Below are positions 54,178 through 63,701 of a DNA stretch of 64,000 bases, piece after piece. The DNA lies in contig NZ_VOLC01000015.1 of the NCBI RefSeq assembly GCF_009797935.1, positions 113,968 through 177,967 on the forward strand, read 5' to 3'. Each line of letters begins with the position of its first letter. Within the stretch, counting starts at the first letter, position 1. Made by a program: the position numbers and the translations under genes. This DNA is from Lunatibacter salilacus. GTDB lineage: Bacteria; Bacteroidota; Bacteroidia; Cytophagales; Cyclobacteriaceae. The notes beneath the pieces are model-generated. The model saw only the letters and a list, made by a program, of their open reading frames with translations. It was not told the origin of the DNA and did not search any database.

Positions 54178-54816
54178 ATGGCAAAGAAAAAAATCAGGAC
54201 GAGTCAGGAAGTTAATGCAGGTTCTATGGCAGATATTGCCTTCTTGCTACTGATCTTCTTTCTCGTGACTACGACAATTGCCTCGGACAAAGGGATTTTA
54301 AATATCCTTCCTCCCAAGCAAGATCCGGATCAGCCGCCTCCAGAGGTAGAGTTGAATGAGAGAAATATCTTCAATATTCTGATTAACGCTAACGATCAAC
54401 TTTTGATTGAGGGCGAATTTAGAACAACTACTGAAGGTCTTTCGAATGAAATCAAATCCTTTATCTTAAATTTCGGGAATCCGGATGAAGATAATTTAGC
54501 ACTATACAATGGTTTACCAGCTTCATTGAGAGCTCTTGCGTTGCGAAGTCCGGAGTCCTCAGATTACCCCGGCGCCGGGGGCGCCGTGGTCTCCATTAAA
54601 ACAAATAGAGGTACTAGTTACGAAATCTACCTTGAGGTTCTGGATTTGGTTAAAAAGGCTTATTTTGAAATATACGGTGAACGCGTAGGTTTAACCGCCG
54701 AGGAATACAGAGCTTTGACGGGTAACACAGCAGCGGAAGTTGAGCTTCAGAATAGAGGTAAAGAGGGTATTCCAATGGCGATTTCTATTGCGGAACCAGA
54801 TAAAACAGGAAGTTAA
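54178..54816 (+). CDS. exbD: ExbD/TolR-type protein 1
   Basis: 212 residues. One membrane helix SMADIAFLLLIFFLVTTTIA with the proton-carrying Asp19, then a periplasmic domain. It is larger than E. coli ExbD (~141) through a loop at ~95-140. Second and third genes of the motor are adjacent. Confidence 0.94.
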   Translation: MAKKKIRTSQEVNAGSMADIAFLLLIFFLVTTTIASDKGILNILPPKQDPDQPPPEVELNERNIFNILINANDQLLIEGEFRTTTEGLSNEIKSFILNFGNPDEDNLALYNGLPASLRALALRSPESSDYPGAGGAVVSIKTNRGTSYEIYLEVLDLVKKAYFEIYGERVGLTAEEYRALTGNTAAEVELQNRGKEGIPMAISIAEPDKTGS

Positions 54817-54818
54817 TT

Positions 54819-55280
54819 ATGGGTAAGTTCAATAAAAAGACAAAAGCGGACACTAATATTCCGACTTCTGCATTGCCTGATATCATATTTATGCTATTGT
54901 TCTTCTTCATGGTTACCACGGTGTTGAGAGAGCAAGACCTATTGGTTGAGCAGAAAATACCGCAGGCAACCCAACTCCAAAAGCTTCAAAAGAAATCCTT
55001 GATTTCCTATTTGTTTTTGGGAAAGCCTAAGAATACGGCTTTATATGGTGTGGAACCTAGGATACAGGCAAATGATGTGCTAATCAACACAAACGATATT
55101 CTTCAGTGGGTCAACCAGGAGAAGGATGCGTTATCAGAGGCAGAGAGAGATCAGATAACTATTTCGCTCAAAGCAGATAGAGATGTGAAAATGGGACCTG
55201 TCAGCGATATTCAATTTGAATTGAGAGAGGCAGACGCAAGAAAACTTATGTATGCCACTGTAGGAAAAGTTCAAGATTGA
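54819..55280 (+). CDS. exbD: ExbD/TolR-type protein 2
   Basis: 153 residues. Membrane helix ALPDIIFMLLFFFMVTTVL with Asp21, then a short periplasmic part with DRDVKMGPVSDIQFELREADARKL. Two unlike ExbD proteins in one operon point to a mixed motor. Starts 2 bp after the first exbD. Confidence 0.94.
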   Translation: MGKFNKKTKADTNIPTSALPDIIFMLLFFFMVTTVLREQDLLVEQKIPQATQLQKLQKKSLISYLFLGKPKNTALYGVEPRIQANDVLINTNDILQWVNQEKDALSEAERDQITISLKADRDVKMGPVSDIQFELREADARKLMYATVGKVQD

Positions 55281-55292
55281 TTTTCAATCTTT

Positions 55293-55337
55293 CAAACAAA
55301 AAAAAGGCCATCTTTTATAGATGGCTTTTTTTGTTTG
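55293..55337 (+). terminator. Terminator of exb operon
   Basis: CAAACAAAAAAAAGGCCATC pairs with GATGGCTTTTTTTGTTTG around TTTTATA; T-run follows the stem. Confidence 0.9.
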
Positions 55338-55398
55338 AAATTAATGCGAGTTGTAAATATTCAGGTGATTTTATTGTACCTACTGAATTTAGCTAGCT

Positions 55399-56889
55399 AT
55401 GCAACCAATTATTTCAGGTGAATTTGTACAAGAACTGGATAAAAAGTTTGTTCAGGCTCAAAGCATTACCTCCTATCAATTAATGGAGCGGGCAGCGAAA
55501 GGTTTCTGCCAATGGTTTTTGGGGAAATTCGATAATCAAAAGCCAGTTCACATTATTTGCGGTGTCGGAAATAACGGAGGTGATGGATTGGCCATTGCAC
55601 GCATCCTTCATCAAGCGGGCAGGAGTGTCACAGTTTTTTTCTTCGACAGTCCAGATAAGAAATCCGCAGACTATACTTATAATTTCGCAATCCTTGCCGA
55701 GGAAATTTCAAAAGTAAGTATTCAGGCGTCAACTGAGTTTCACTTTCAGGATGAAATCATTATAGATGGGGTTTTTGGAGTAGGCCTTAATAGGCCATTA
55801 AGTGGTCTTTATGAGAATGTAGTACAAAAAATCAACTCTTCCAATAATACAGTTATAGCGATTGATATACCATCAGGATTGGCATCAGATGATTTGTTGT
55901 TGGGGATTGCCGTTCAAGCAGCATATACTGTATCATTTCAGTTCCCAAAATTATCACTATTATTTCCTGAGCATACAACATATGTAGGAGAATTAGTTGT
56001 AGTGGATATTGGAATTGGGATTCATTTTTTTGAATCATATTCAACTCCATATCTTTGGCTTCGTTCCTTTGATATTCCTAAACTTCATAAAACCTTTCAT
56101 AGATTCAGTCATAAGGGCGATTTTGGTAAAGTGTTATTGCTTGGAGGTAGTGAGGGGAAGATGGGATCAATCGTTCTTTCATCATTGGCTGCGCTCCGAA
56201 CAGGCTCTGGACTGGTATCTGCCTGCGTTCCTAAATGCGGGATTCCTATTCTTCAGTCTTGTGTCCCTGAAGCAATGGTTCAAGTAAACGAAGGTGAAAA
56301 AATACTGGAACTACCTATTCAGATTGATGATTTTGATGCCTTGGGAATTGGTCCAGGATTAGGCATTACTCCCCAGGGTGTGGATTTGTTAACTTATATT
56401 ATTGAAAGTTTTTCCAAGGGTCTTGTGGTCGATGCTGATGCCATTAATATCCTGGCGAAAAATCCGCAACTTTTAAGACGCCTTCGTAATTGTATTCTAA
56501 CACCGCATTTAAAGGAATTTGAACGATTAGTTGGGCCCAGTAAAAATCACTTGGAAAGGTTGCAGAAAGCCCGGGAATTTACAACGCAACACCAATGTGT
56601 GTTAGTGTTAAAGGGGGCAAATACGGTAGTATGTCTTCCTGACGGCAGACAGGTATTTAATAGTACAGGTAATCAGTATATGGCAACTGGCGGTTCCGGG
56701 GATGCATTGACTGGGATTATAACCTCATTTTTAGGGCAGGGCTATTCGCTGGAACAGGCCGCGCTTTGCGGAGTTTTCCACCACGGTTTGGCTGGAGAAT
56801 TGGCTTCAAAAGATAAATTGAGGGGCACAGTAGCTTCTGATATTATTGATAAGATACCGGAAACTTTTAAGAATTTGGGAATCTTATAA
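55399..56889 (+). CDS. nnr: Bifunctional NAD(P)H-hydrate epimerase / ADP-dependent dehydratase
   Basis: 496 residues. N-terminal YjeF epimerase domain with GVGNNGGDGLAIAR near 57 and DIPSGLASDD near 157; C-terminal ribokinase-like dehydratase with LLGGSEGKMGS, LKGANTVV and ATGGSGDALTGII near 434. The two enzymes repair hydrated NADH and NADPH. Follows the exb terminator. Confidence 0.96.
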   Translation: MQPIISGEFVQELDKKFVQAQSITSYQLMERAAKGFCQWFLGKFDNQKPVHIICGVGNNGGDGLAIARILHQAGRSVTVFFFDSPDKKSADYTYNFAILAEEISKVSIQASTEFHFQDEIIIDGVFGVGLNRPLSGLYENVVQKINSSNNTVIAIDIPSGLASDDLLLGIAVQAAYTVSFQFPKLSLLFPEHTTYVGELVVVDIGIGIHFFESYSTPYLWLRSFDIPKLHKTFHRFSHKGDFGKVLLLGGSEGKMGSIVLSSLAALRTGSGLVSACVPKCGIPILQSCVPEAMVQVNEGEKILELPIQIDDFDALGIGPGLGITPQGVDLLTYIIESFSKGLVVDADAINILAKNPQLLRRLRNCILTPHLKEFERLVGPSKNHLERLQKAREFTTQHQCVLVLKGANTVVCLPDGRQVFNSTGNQYMATGGSGDALTGIITSFLGQGYSLEQAALCGVFHHGLAGELASKDKLRGTVASDIIDKIPETFKNLGIL

Positions 56890-56926
56890 ATTGTTTATGG
56901 ATTTGTTTCGAAGAATAAAGGTGTGG

Positions 56927-57379
56927 CTAATGAGGCCATGGCTGTGTTAGTCGCTGGCGGATGTATTCCTTATAGGAATTCCCCAAACAGTAGATAGCCG
57001 ACCCAATTAGTAGTACAATATGAAACAAGCCATTATTATACGTTCCCAAAAATGAATTGATAGCATTCAGGTAAGAGTCTGTCCCCAATACAGTATCCTT
57101 GACCCAGTTGTAGGAATACACGAGCCGGATAAAGATTGCAAGAAGGGCCAAAAGGGCTCCAGCTATGCCATAGATGGGCATTCTATAATGGATTAACAAT
57201 CCGAATGCGGCAAGCGTCTCAATCGCGGCAACCAATACAGCACCAAAAATGTTGTTTTCGAGAGCACCTATTAGAATTAATTTTGTAAAACCCCCAAATA
57301 GAAGAAGACCCACCAATGATAGCCGGATTATTATACCTCCAATTGCCTCTGTTTTCAGAAATTTTAAAAACTGTTCCAT
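56927..57379 (-). CDS. Four-helix membrane protein, DoxX-like
   Basis: 150 residues from the ATG at 57377-57379, four hydrophobic helices (IIIRLSLVGLLLFGGFTKLIL; AVLVAAIETLAAFGLLI; GIAGALLALLAIFIRLVYSY; GLFHIVLLIGSAIYCLG). The R-x-S-L...GG-F-T-K pattern in helix 1 and size suggest the DoxX/DUF417 class, but the match is weak. Ends in a basic tail. Confidence 0.55.
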   Translation of the reverse strand: MEQFLKFLKTEAIGGIIIRLSLVGLLLFGGFTKLILIGALENNIFGAVLVAAIETLAAFGLLIHYRMPIYGIAGALLALLAIFIRLVYSYNWVKDTVLGTDSYLNAINSFLGTYNNGLFHIVLLIGSAIYCLGNSYKEYIRQRLTQPWPH

Positions 57380-57414
57380 AGTTCTTTCAATATAAATAAT
57401 TTTGATCCAAAGGC

Positions 57415-57454
57415 AAAAAGAAGGCCACATATTTTCATAGGTGGCCTTTACAAT
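57415..57454 (-). terminator. Terminator after asnS
   Basis: Arms AAGGCCAC (57421-57428) and GTGGCCTT (57441-57448); on the minus strand the stem is followed by TCTTTTTG. Confidence 0.85.
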
Positions 57455-58906
57455 TTAGAATTCAGCATTTCCCGGAGTTCTGGGGAAGGGAATGACATCC
57501 CGTATATTAGCCATCCCAGTAACAAACTGAACCATTCGCTCAAAGCCCAGACCGAATCCGGAGTGTGGCGTGGTTCCAAACCTGCGAGTATCCAAATACC
57601 ACCACATTTCTTCCCGACTAATCTGAAGTTCTTCCATCCGTTCCTCCAGTTTATCCAACCTTTCCTCCCGCTGAGATCCTCCTACTATTTCTCCAATTCC
57701 GGGAAAAAGGATATCCATGGCAGCAACGGTTTTCCCATCGTCATTTTGCTTCATGTAAAATGACTTGATGGCTTTGGGGTAGTCGGTGATGATTACCGGT
57801 TTGTTAAAGTGCTTTTCTACCAAATACCGTTCATGCTCAGACTGCAAGTCCATTCCCCAATCTTCAATGGGATAGGTAAATTTCTTTTTCTTATTCGGTG
57901 TGGATTGCCTCAAAATGTCCAATGCCTCCGTATAGGTAATGCGGATAAATTTATTTTCGACAACAAAATTTAGCTTTTCTATCAAAGTCATGTCACTCCT
58001 TTGGTCCGCTTTTTTGGTTTTCTCCTCTTCGGAGGCCCGGTTAGCAAGAAATTCCAAATCATTTCCGCAGTTTGTCAGTGCAAATGAGATGATATATTTA
58101 AGGAATTCTTCGGCCAAATTTTGGTTGTCCTCAGCATCGTAAAATGCCATTTCCGGCTCAATCATCCAAAACTCAGCCAAGTGCCTGGTCGTGTTCGAAT
58201 TTTCAGCCCGAAAGGTAGGTCCAAAAGTGTAAATATCAGATAGAGCCAAGGCCGCCAATTCCCCTTCAAGTTGACCAGAAACAGTCAGGTTTGTTTCTCT
58301 CTCAAAGAAATCTTGTGAATAATCCACTTTTCCTTCCGGTGTAAGTGGCGGATTCTTTGGATCCAGTGTTGTCACCCGAAACATTTCTCCGGCTCCTTCA
58401 GCGTCAGACGCCGTAATGATTGGAGAATGAATATAAAAGAATCCTTTATTATGGAAAAATTGATGGACAGCAAAAGCCAAATTATGCCTTACCCGGAAAA
58501 TCGCAGAAAAAGTGTTGGTTCTTATGCGGAGATGTGCATTCTCCCTAAGGAATTCCATAGTGTGCCTTTTTGGCTGTATGGGGAATTTTTCAGGATCAGC
58601 TTCACCTAGCACGATTATTTCATCGGCCAAGAGCTCACTGGACTGTCCGGATCCCTGTGATGGGACGATTTTCCCGTTGACTTTTAGGCAGGCACCTGTG
58701 TTTACCTTTTTGAGGATTTCTTCAGGGATGTTCTGAGGGTCAGCTACTACCTGAAAATTTTGAATGCATGAGCCGTCATTAAGTGCGATGAACGCCACAT
58801 TTTTATTGCTTCTTTTAGTACGCACCCAGCCCATCAGGGTAACCTGATCATCTGTTTTGGCTGATTCAAGTAAAAGATTGATTTTTGTTCTGTTGTTAAA
58901 TGCCAT
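57455..58906 (-). CDS. asnS: Asparaginyl-tRNA synthetase
   Basis: 483 residues, class IIb. N-terminal OB fold with [21 protein letters not shown], motif 2 [21 protein letters not shown] and motif 3 [10 protein letters not shown] near the C-terminus. Charges tRNA-Asn. The insertion HSKKT region ([14 protein letters not shown] ~295) is normal for bacterial AsnS. Confidence 0.97.
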   Translation of the reverse strand: MAFNNRTKINLLLESAKTDDQVTLMGWVRTKRSNKNVAFIALNDGSCIQNFQVVADPQNIPEEILKKVNTGACLKVNGKIVPSQGSGQSSELLADEIIVLGEADPEKFPIQPKRHTMEFLRENAHLRIRTNTFSAIFRVRHNLAFAVHQFFHNKGFFYIHSPIITASDAEGAGEMFRVTTLDPKNPPLTPEGKVDYSQDFFERETNLTVSGQLEGELAALALSDIYTFGPTFRAENSNTTRHLAEFWMIEPEMAFYDAEDNQNLAEEFLKYIISFALTNCGNDLEFLANRASEEEKTKKADQRSDMTLIEKLNFVVENKFIRITYTEALDILRQSTPNKKKKFTYPIEDWGMDLQSEHERYLVEKHFNKPVIITDYPKAIKSFYMKQNDDGKTVAAMDILFPGIGEIVGGSQREERLDKLEERMEELQISREEMWWYLDTRRFGTTPHSGFGLGFERMVQFVTGMANIRDVIPFPRTPGNAEF

Positions 58907-59016
58907 GTGTCTATAGTTGATTTACCTACCCTATCTGATATATGCTGACTTCGATTTTTAGTAGAATGCAAAAAACGATATAATAAGCTTTTTATCAAAA
59001 TTTTGATCTTATTTCC

Positions 59017-59024
59017 TAAATTTG
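59017..59024 (+). promoter_or_regulatory. Putative -7 element for rpoN
   Basis: TAAATTTG, full match to TAnnTTTG, giving a leader of about 66 bases. No good -33. Confidence 0.4.
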
Positions 59025-59096
59025 AATTCCCAAAGCTCCGGCATACTAATCGGACTGTGTTTTAGGCAGCAAATAATTCTTATATCCAGCAAGTAT

Positions 59097-60551
59097 ATGC
59101 AAAAACTGAATTTAAATCAGATTCTTTCTCAAAAGCTTTCTCCGCAACAGATTCAATTTATCAAGTTGCTTCAAGTACCTACGGTGGAATTGGAGACTCG
59201 GATAGAAGAAGAGTTGGAGATTAACCCCGCTTTAGAAGAAGGCAAAGAAGAAGATCCTGAAAATCCTACTGATGAATTTCAGGAAACCCAGGAATTCAAC
59301 GAGAACAAGGAGGATAGGGATGTAAATATTGACGAATACCTCAATGATGAATATGGAGGATACAAGATGCAGGGAGATGGGAACTATTCTCCCGATGAAG
59401 AGGATAGGGAAATGCCCCTTTCCAGTGGAATCTCCCTTCATGAACAATTGATGTCCCAGTTGAATTTTTTAAAGCTCGATGAGCGCCAGAAACTCATTGG
59501 TAAACAGTTGATAGGAAGTATTGAAAATGACGGGTACATTCGACGTGATTTGGAGGCCATCATGAATGACTTGGCATTTAGCCAAAATGTAGAAACCGAT
59601 ATCGATGAATTGGAGGATGTGCTTATTAAGATCCAAGGTTTCGACCCTCCGGGGATTGCGGCACGTAATCTTCAGGAATGCCTAGTCATTCAGTTGGAGC
59701 GTAAGGAGCATCCCGAAGACCTTATTGTAAAACAGGCGATTCAGGTAATTCAAACCTGCTTTGAGGAATTTACCAAAAAGCATTATGACAAGATTCAGAA
59801 AAAATGCCACGTTGGAGAGGAGGAGCTTAAAGAAATCATCCATATGATAACCAGGTTAAACCCCAAGCCAGGTGGTGTTGCTGACGGACTTATACGTACC
59901 CAGTACATTATACCGGATTTTATTTTGACCAATATCAACGGGAAATTTGAAATTTCTTTAAACTCAAAAAACGCGCCCGAACTACGTGTAAGCAGGTCTT
60001 ATTCTGAAATGTTTAGCGCCTATGATAAGAGTGACAAAAAAGATAAAAAACTTAAAGAGACCGTGACTTTTGTCAAACAGAAACTGGACGCTGCCAAGTG
60101 GTTTATTGATGCCATCAAGCAGCGTCAACAGACATTATTGAGAACCATGCATGCCATATTGGATTATCAGGTTGAATTTTTTGAAGATGGCGATGAAACC
60201 AAACTTCGCCCGATGATTTTGAAAGACATTGCCGAGAAGATTGAAATGGATATTTCAACTATCTCACGTGTGGCAAACAGTAAATCCATTCAAACAGAGT
60301 TTGGGGTGTTTCCTTTAAAATATTTTTTTTCGGAAGGGATCTCTACCGATGGGGGAGAAGACGTGTCGAATCGGGAGGTAAAGAGTGTACTTAATCAGCT
60401 GGTAGAAGGGGAAAACAAAAAAAGGCCTCTCTCGGATGATAAATTGGTGAAGCTGTTGAATAAAAAGGGGTATAACATAGCCAGACGAACGGTCGCCAAA
60501 TATAGGGAACAGTTGCAAATTCCTGTGGCACGACTAAGAAAGGAATTATAG
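59097..60551 (+). CDS. rpoN: RNA polymerase sigma-54 factor
   Basis: 484 residues from the ATG at 59097. Region I QKLNLNQILSQKLSPQQIQFIKLLQVPTVEL; acidic region II (EEGKEEDPENPTDEFQE); core-binding domain with GFDPPGIAARNLQECL; helix-turn-helix MDISTISRVANSKSIQTEFG and the RpoN box ARRTVAKYRE near the end. Needs enhancer-binding activators encoded elsewhere. Overlaps the next GTG start. Confidence 0.96.
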   Translation: MQKLNLNQILSQKLSPQQIQFIKLLQVPTVELETRIEEELEINPALEEGKEEDPENPTDEFQETQEFNENKEDRDVNIDEYLNDEYGGYKMQGDGNYSPDEEDREMPLSSGISLHEQLMSQLNFLKLDERQKLIGKQLIGSIENDGYIRRDLEAIMNDLAFSQNVETDIDELEDVLIKIQGFDPPGIAARNLQECLVIQLERKEHPEDLIVKQAIQVIQTCFEEFTKKHYDKIQKKCHVGEEELKEIIHMITRLNPKPGGVADGLIRTQYIIPDFILTNINGKFEISLNSKNAPELRVSRSYSEMFSAYDKSDKKDKKLKETVTFVKQKLDAAKWFIDAIKQRQQTLLRTMHAILDYQVEFFEDGDETKLRPMILKDIAEKIEMDISTISRVANSKSIQTEFGVFPLKYFFSEGISTDGGEDVSNREVKSVLNQLVEGENKKRPLSDDKLVKLLNKKGYNIARRTVAKYREQLQIPVARLRKEL

Positions 60552-61177
60552 TGAATAAATCAATAGCTTTGGCTGTGTCAGTGGTTTTCCAACCATTGGC
60601 CATGCCCACTTTAATCTGTGCAGTTATTTTGTTTGTAGTGCCTGAGGCTACTTCTATACCGGGCACGGCAAAGTGGTCTTTATTATTGCTTATTTCTTTG
60701 ACTACACTTGTCATTCCCTTGCTAAGTCTTCTCGGCATGAAGATGACCGACTCTATCAACAGCTTCCAGATGCCGGAGAAAAGGGAAAGGATTTTACCTT
60801 TCTCACTGATTTCATTATTTTATGTGATGACTGCTGCTTTTTTTTACTACAGGATTCGGGTTGACGAGCTAATACTCGCTACTCTGATTATGATCACCGC
60901 CTGTCTTGTTTTGCTAACTTGTATTACTTACTTCTGGAAAATCAGCTCCCACTTGACGGGAGTTGCAGGGCTACTTGCCGCTATAGTAGTGCTGAGTATG
61001 AAATATGGCGTACAATCTCTTTTTTACCCGTTTATTTTCTCCGTGATTGCTTGTGGAGTTGTGGGAACTGCCCGATTGGCCCTAAACGCCCATAAACCTC
61101 TAGAGGTTTATGGGGGATTTATGTTAGGATTTGGCTGGAGTTTTTGTGTATACTATTATGTGTTGTTGGGGAGTTAA
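60551..61177 (+). CDS. Membrane protein of the PAP2-like type
   Basis: 208 residues, GTG start at the last base of the rpoN stop. Six membrane helices. KRERILP, ISSHLTG and ARLALNAHKPLEVYGG lie where the PAP2 motifs KxxxxxxRP, PSGH and SRxxxxxHxxxD would be, but several catalytic residues differ, so phosphatase activity is uncertain. Coupled to rpoN by overlap. Confidence 0.75.
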   Translation: MNKSIALAVSVVFQPLAMPTLICAVILFVVPEATSIPGTAKWSLLLLISLTTLVIPLLSLLGMKMTDSINSFQMPEKRERILPFSLISLFYVMTAAFFYYRIRVDELILATLIMITACLVLLTCITYFWKISSHLTGVAGLLAAIVVLSMKYGVQSLFYPFIFSVIACGVVGTARLALNAHKPLEVYGGFMLGFGWSFCVYYYVLLGS

Positions 61178-61197
61178 ATTCGCTTTACAACAACCTT

Positions 61198-61932
61198 CTA
61201 AAAAAGCGTAACAGAAAGCCCTAAGTTGAATTGGGATGTCTCGGTACTGAATGGTCCCTTTCCTTCCTCGAATACGCTGTTTAAGCCATAATAGGACCAC
61301 ACTGAAAATCCAGGAAAACCAAGGCGAGTGAAAACACCATACCGGATAGGGCTAAATCCATAATCCTGCCTGTTTTTTACCTGCATGCTTGTATCCGTTG
61401 CATCAGTGACTGCAATCTTAGTATGGGAATTGTAAAGGATACCTACCTTACCTCCAACCGCTGCGCGAAAACCTTTGTTATAATTTGTTCGGTTTACATG
61501 GTACCTAAATTCCAAAGGTATATCTATATAATTAATCGAGATGTTATTTTTATCAATGCGTGTGGCATCTTCATATATATCCATAACATCCGCAAGTTGG
61601 CTGGAGTTTAGTCCTACCGCAGGATTGGGGATAAGGGTTTGATTCTCCTGGAAGCCTAACTTTTCAAGCCCTAAGCCGATTCCCGGATTAAACGAGAAAC
61701 CTGTGTTGTTTCCTAGAGGTACGGAGGCTTGATAGTATATATTTACTACCCGGGAAGCAAAAAACCTCGTATTGAGGTCATCCGGTCTGTTATTCAGAAA
61801 ATTGAACCCGAAATCCAGAAAAAGGTCTCCCGGAATGTTAGGACGACCACCAATTGTGGTCCTTTCCCTTTCTTGGGCAGTTGCTTGGTAAGTAATCAAC
61901 AAAGCGATTAAAATAATGGTCAGTTTATTCAT
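61198..61932 (-). CDS. Outer-membrane beta-barrel protein (OMP_b-brl-like)
   Basis: 244 residues. Signal peptide MNKLTIILIALLITYQATAQ, then beta strands such as NISINYIDIPLEFRYHVNRTNYNKGFRAAVGGKVG and a terminal FNLGLSVTLF strand ending in Phe, the usual barrel end. Fits the PorT/OMP_b-brl family of Bacteroidota. Confidence 0.88.
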   Translation of the reverse strand: MNKLTIILIALLITYQATAQERERTTIGGRPNIPGDLFLDFGFNFLNNRPDDLNTRFFASRVVNIYYQASVPLGNNTGFSFNPGIGLGLEKLGFQENQTLIPNPAVGLNSSQLADVMDIYEDATRIDKNNISINYIDIPLEFRYHVNRTNYNKGFRAAVGGKVGILYNSHTKIAVTDATDTSMQVKNRQDYGFSPIRYGVFTRLGFPGFSVWSYYGLNSVFEEGKGPFSTETSQFNLGLSVTLF

Positions 61933-62060
61933 GAAAGGAATTCAATTAAATTTGAGCGGGCTAAATTATGAAAACTTACCTTATTACGTCAGTAAATTGT
62001 CTTAATTATTCTTAATTGATAGAAAACCTTATTTTTTTTACCATCAAGCGCAATAGTAGT

Positions 62061-62091
62061 TGTCGATATTGGATATTATAATTACCTTTGC
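62061..62091 (+). promoter_or_regulatory. Putative promoter of tRNA-Arg
   Basis: TTG (62061-62063), 20-bp spacer, TACCTTTG (62084-62091), a full match to the -7 consensus; RNA would start ~10 bp before the tRNA. Confidence 0.6.
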
Positions 62092-62107
62092 CTTCCCAAT
62101 TAATTAT

Positions 62108-62181
62108 GGCTTCGTAGCTCAATTGAATAGAGCACCTGATTACGGCTCAGGAGGTTTCAGGTTTGAATCCTGACGAGGTCA
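62108..62181 (+). tRNA. tRNA-Arg (anticodon ACG)
   Basis: Acceptor GGCTTCG pairs with CGAGGTC (two G-U pairs); anticodon arm CCTGATTACGGCTCAGG places ACG; T-arm TCAGGTTTGAATCCTGA. Discriminator A; CCA not encoded. Confidence 0.95.
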
Positions 62182-62200
62182 CTAAAGCTATTGTTGGTTG

Positions 62201-62239
62201 AAAAAAGCCCTGAAAATCTTTGATTTTCAGGGCTTTTTT
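62201..62239 (+). terminator. Terminator of tRNA-Arg
   Basis: AAAAAAGCCCTGAAAATC pairs perfectly with GATTTTCAGGGCTTTTTT, loop TTT; T-run follows. Confidence 0.95.
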
Positions 62240-62852
62240 AGTTTTTGCCGACAAATTTTTAATAACAGATTGATTTGCTAATTGTTAAATTCGTCTAATA
62301 CTTTTTCTATCCGTCAAAGCAGATGATGGAATATACGAAAAATGCGGTATTGATGATTTGATTGCCTTCCAGAGATTATCTATTCTAACTCATACAGCGC
62401 ACAACTCTGCGAGTGAAATCAACTGCTCCGAGCATATTTCAGATCATCAATATCTGTAGTTCCCCAAGTAATCTTGCGATCATTTTATTGGGGTATGATT
62501 TCCATTTCCTCATGTTGCGACAGTTGGGAGCCTTTGAAATTAGAAAAATAGAAGTAATTCTAATAGAAGGTACACGAATTGGAAGAGTAAAAGGGTATCG
62601 AAAACTAGTGCTTCAGATTGCTCAAAACAGCCTAGGAAACATACAAAAGCAACTTTTTGCAATTCAAACTCCAAAAATCAGTATTAAAAAAGCACTTTTT
62701 CGAAAAATAAATAGGAGGTGTGTAGTTATTTATTAGGTGCTTCTCTTTATCTTCATATCGAAAATTGTGCTTCAAGAAAACCATAATTTCTTGCCCTACT
62801 ATAAAGAAGCCCCGATAGAAAAAGTATAAACGAACTGGAAACGCTACCGTAG
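62240..62852. other. Long intergenic region with doubtful small ORF
   Basis: About 610 bp between tRNA-Arg terminator and the deacetylase. One open frame (62413-62736; first ATG at 62512, 74 residues, basic, MLRQLGAFEIRKIEVIL...) has no recognised family and may be a remnant. Nothing else seen. Confidence 0.45.
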
Positions 62853-63701
62853 ATGAAAATACTTACATTTGATATTGAAGATTGGTTTCATATTCTTGAC
62901 AATAAATCTACCGAATCTGAGAAGGACTGGGGTAATTTTGAAGTGAGGATTTATAAAAACATGGAACGAATTTTTGAACTGCTTGACGGTTCCAACGTAT
63001 CTGCAACCTTTTTTGTATTGGGCTGGATGGCCGAGAAGTATCCAGAACTCATAAGAGAGATTGTTTCCAGAGGTTATGAAATTGGCTCCCATTCACATTT
63101 ACATCAATTGGTTTATAGTCAAACCCCGGTTCAGTTTAAGAACGATGTGGAAAAGTCGATAAAAACAATTGAAAATATTTCTGGGACAAAAGTAAGGCTC
63201 TTCAGAGCACCGGGTTTTTCAGTAATGGAAGACAATAAATGGGCATTTGAGGTATTAAATGAATTGGGAATAGAAATAGACTGTTCTATTTTCCCCGCTT
63301 CCCGTTCCCACGGTGGGTTTTCTTCTTACGGGGTACCAAAACCTTCCATCATAAAATACAATGGAATTGAAATTAAAGAATTGCCAATTAATTATACCTC
63401 TGTTTTTACCAAGCCAGTTATTTTTTCCGGGGGTGGTTATTTCCGGCTTTTACCCTATTCATTTATCAAAAAATGGGCACGGTCTTCCAGTTATGTTATG
63501 ACGTATTTCCATCCACGAGATTTTGATGCTGACCAACCATTGATCAAAGATCTATCGAAGGCAAGGAAGTTCAAATCTTATGTCGGCATAAAGGAAGCTG
63601 AAAAAAAGTTGTTCAAGTGGTTGCAGGATTTTGAATTTATTGATATTGGTACCGCAGATAAGCAAATTGACTGGAAAAACGTACCGGTGGTAAATCTTTA
63701 A
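62853..63701 (+). CDS. Polysaccharide deacetylase, exopolysaccharide/XrtA-type
   Basis: 282 residues. NodB fold with the start MKILTFDIEDWFHIL, typical of the exopolysaccharide (XrtA-associated) deacetylases; VSATFFVLGW, IGSHSHLHQLVYSQ, RLFRAPGFS and TYFHPRDFD. The family is usually found in capsule or EPS clusters; the segment to the right of the window may continue such a locus. No signal peptide. Confidence 0.93.
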   Translation: MKILTFDIEDWFHILDNKSTESEKDWGNFEVRIYKNMERIFELLDGSNVSATFFVLGWMAEKYPELIREIVSRGYEIGSHSHLHQLVYSQTPVQFKNDVEKSIKTIENISGTKVRLFRAPGFSVMEDNKWAFEVLNELGIEIDCSIFPASRSHGGFSSYGVPKPSIIKYNGIEIKELPINYTSVFTKPVIFSGGGYFRLLPYSFIKKWARSSSYVMTYFHPRDFDADQPLIKDLSKARKFKSYVGIKEAEKKLFKWLQDFEFIDIGTADKQIDWKNVPVVNL

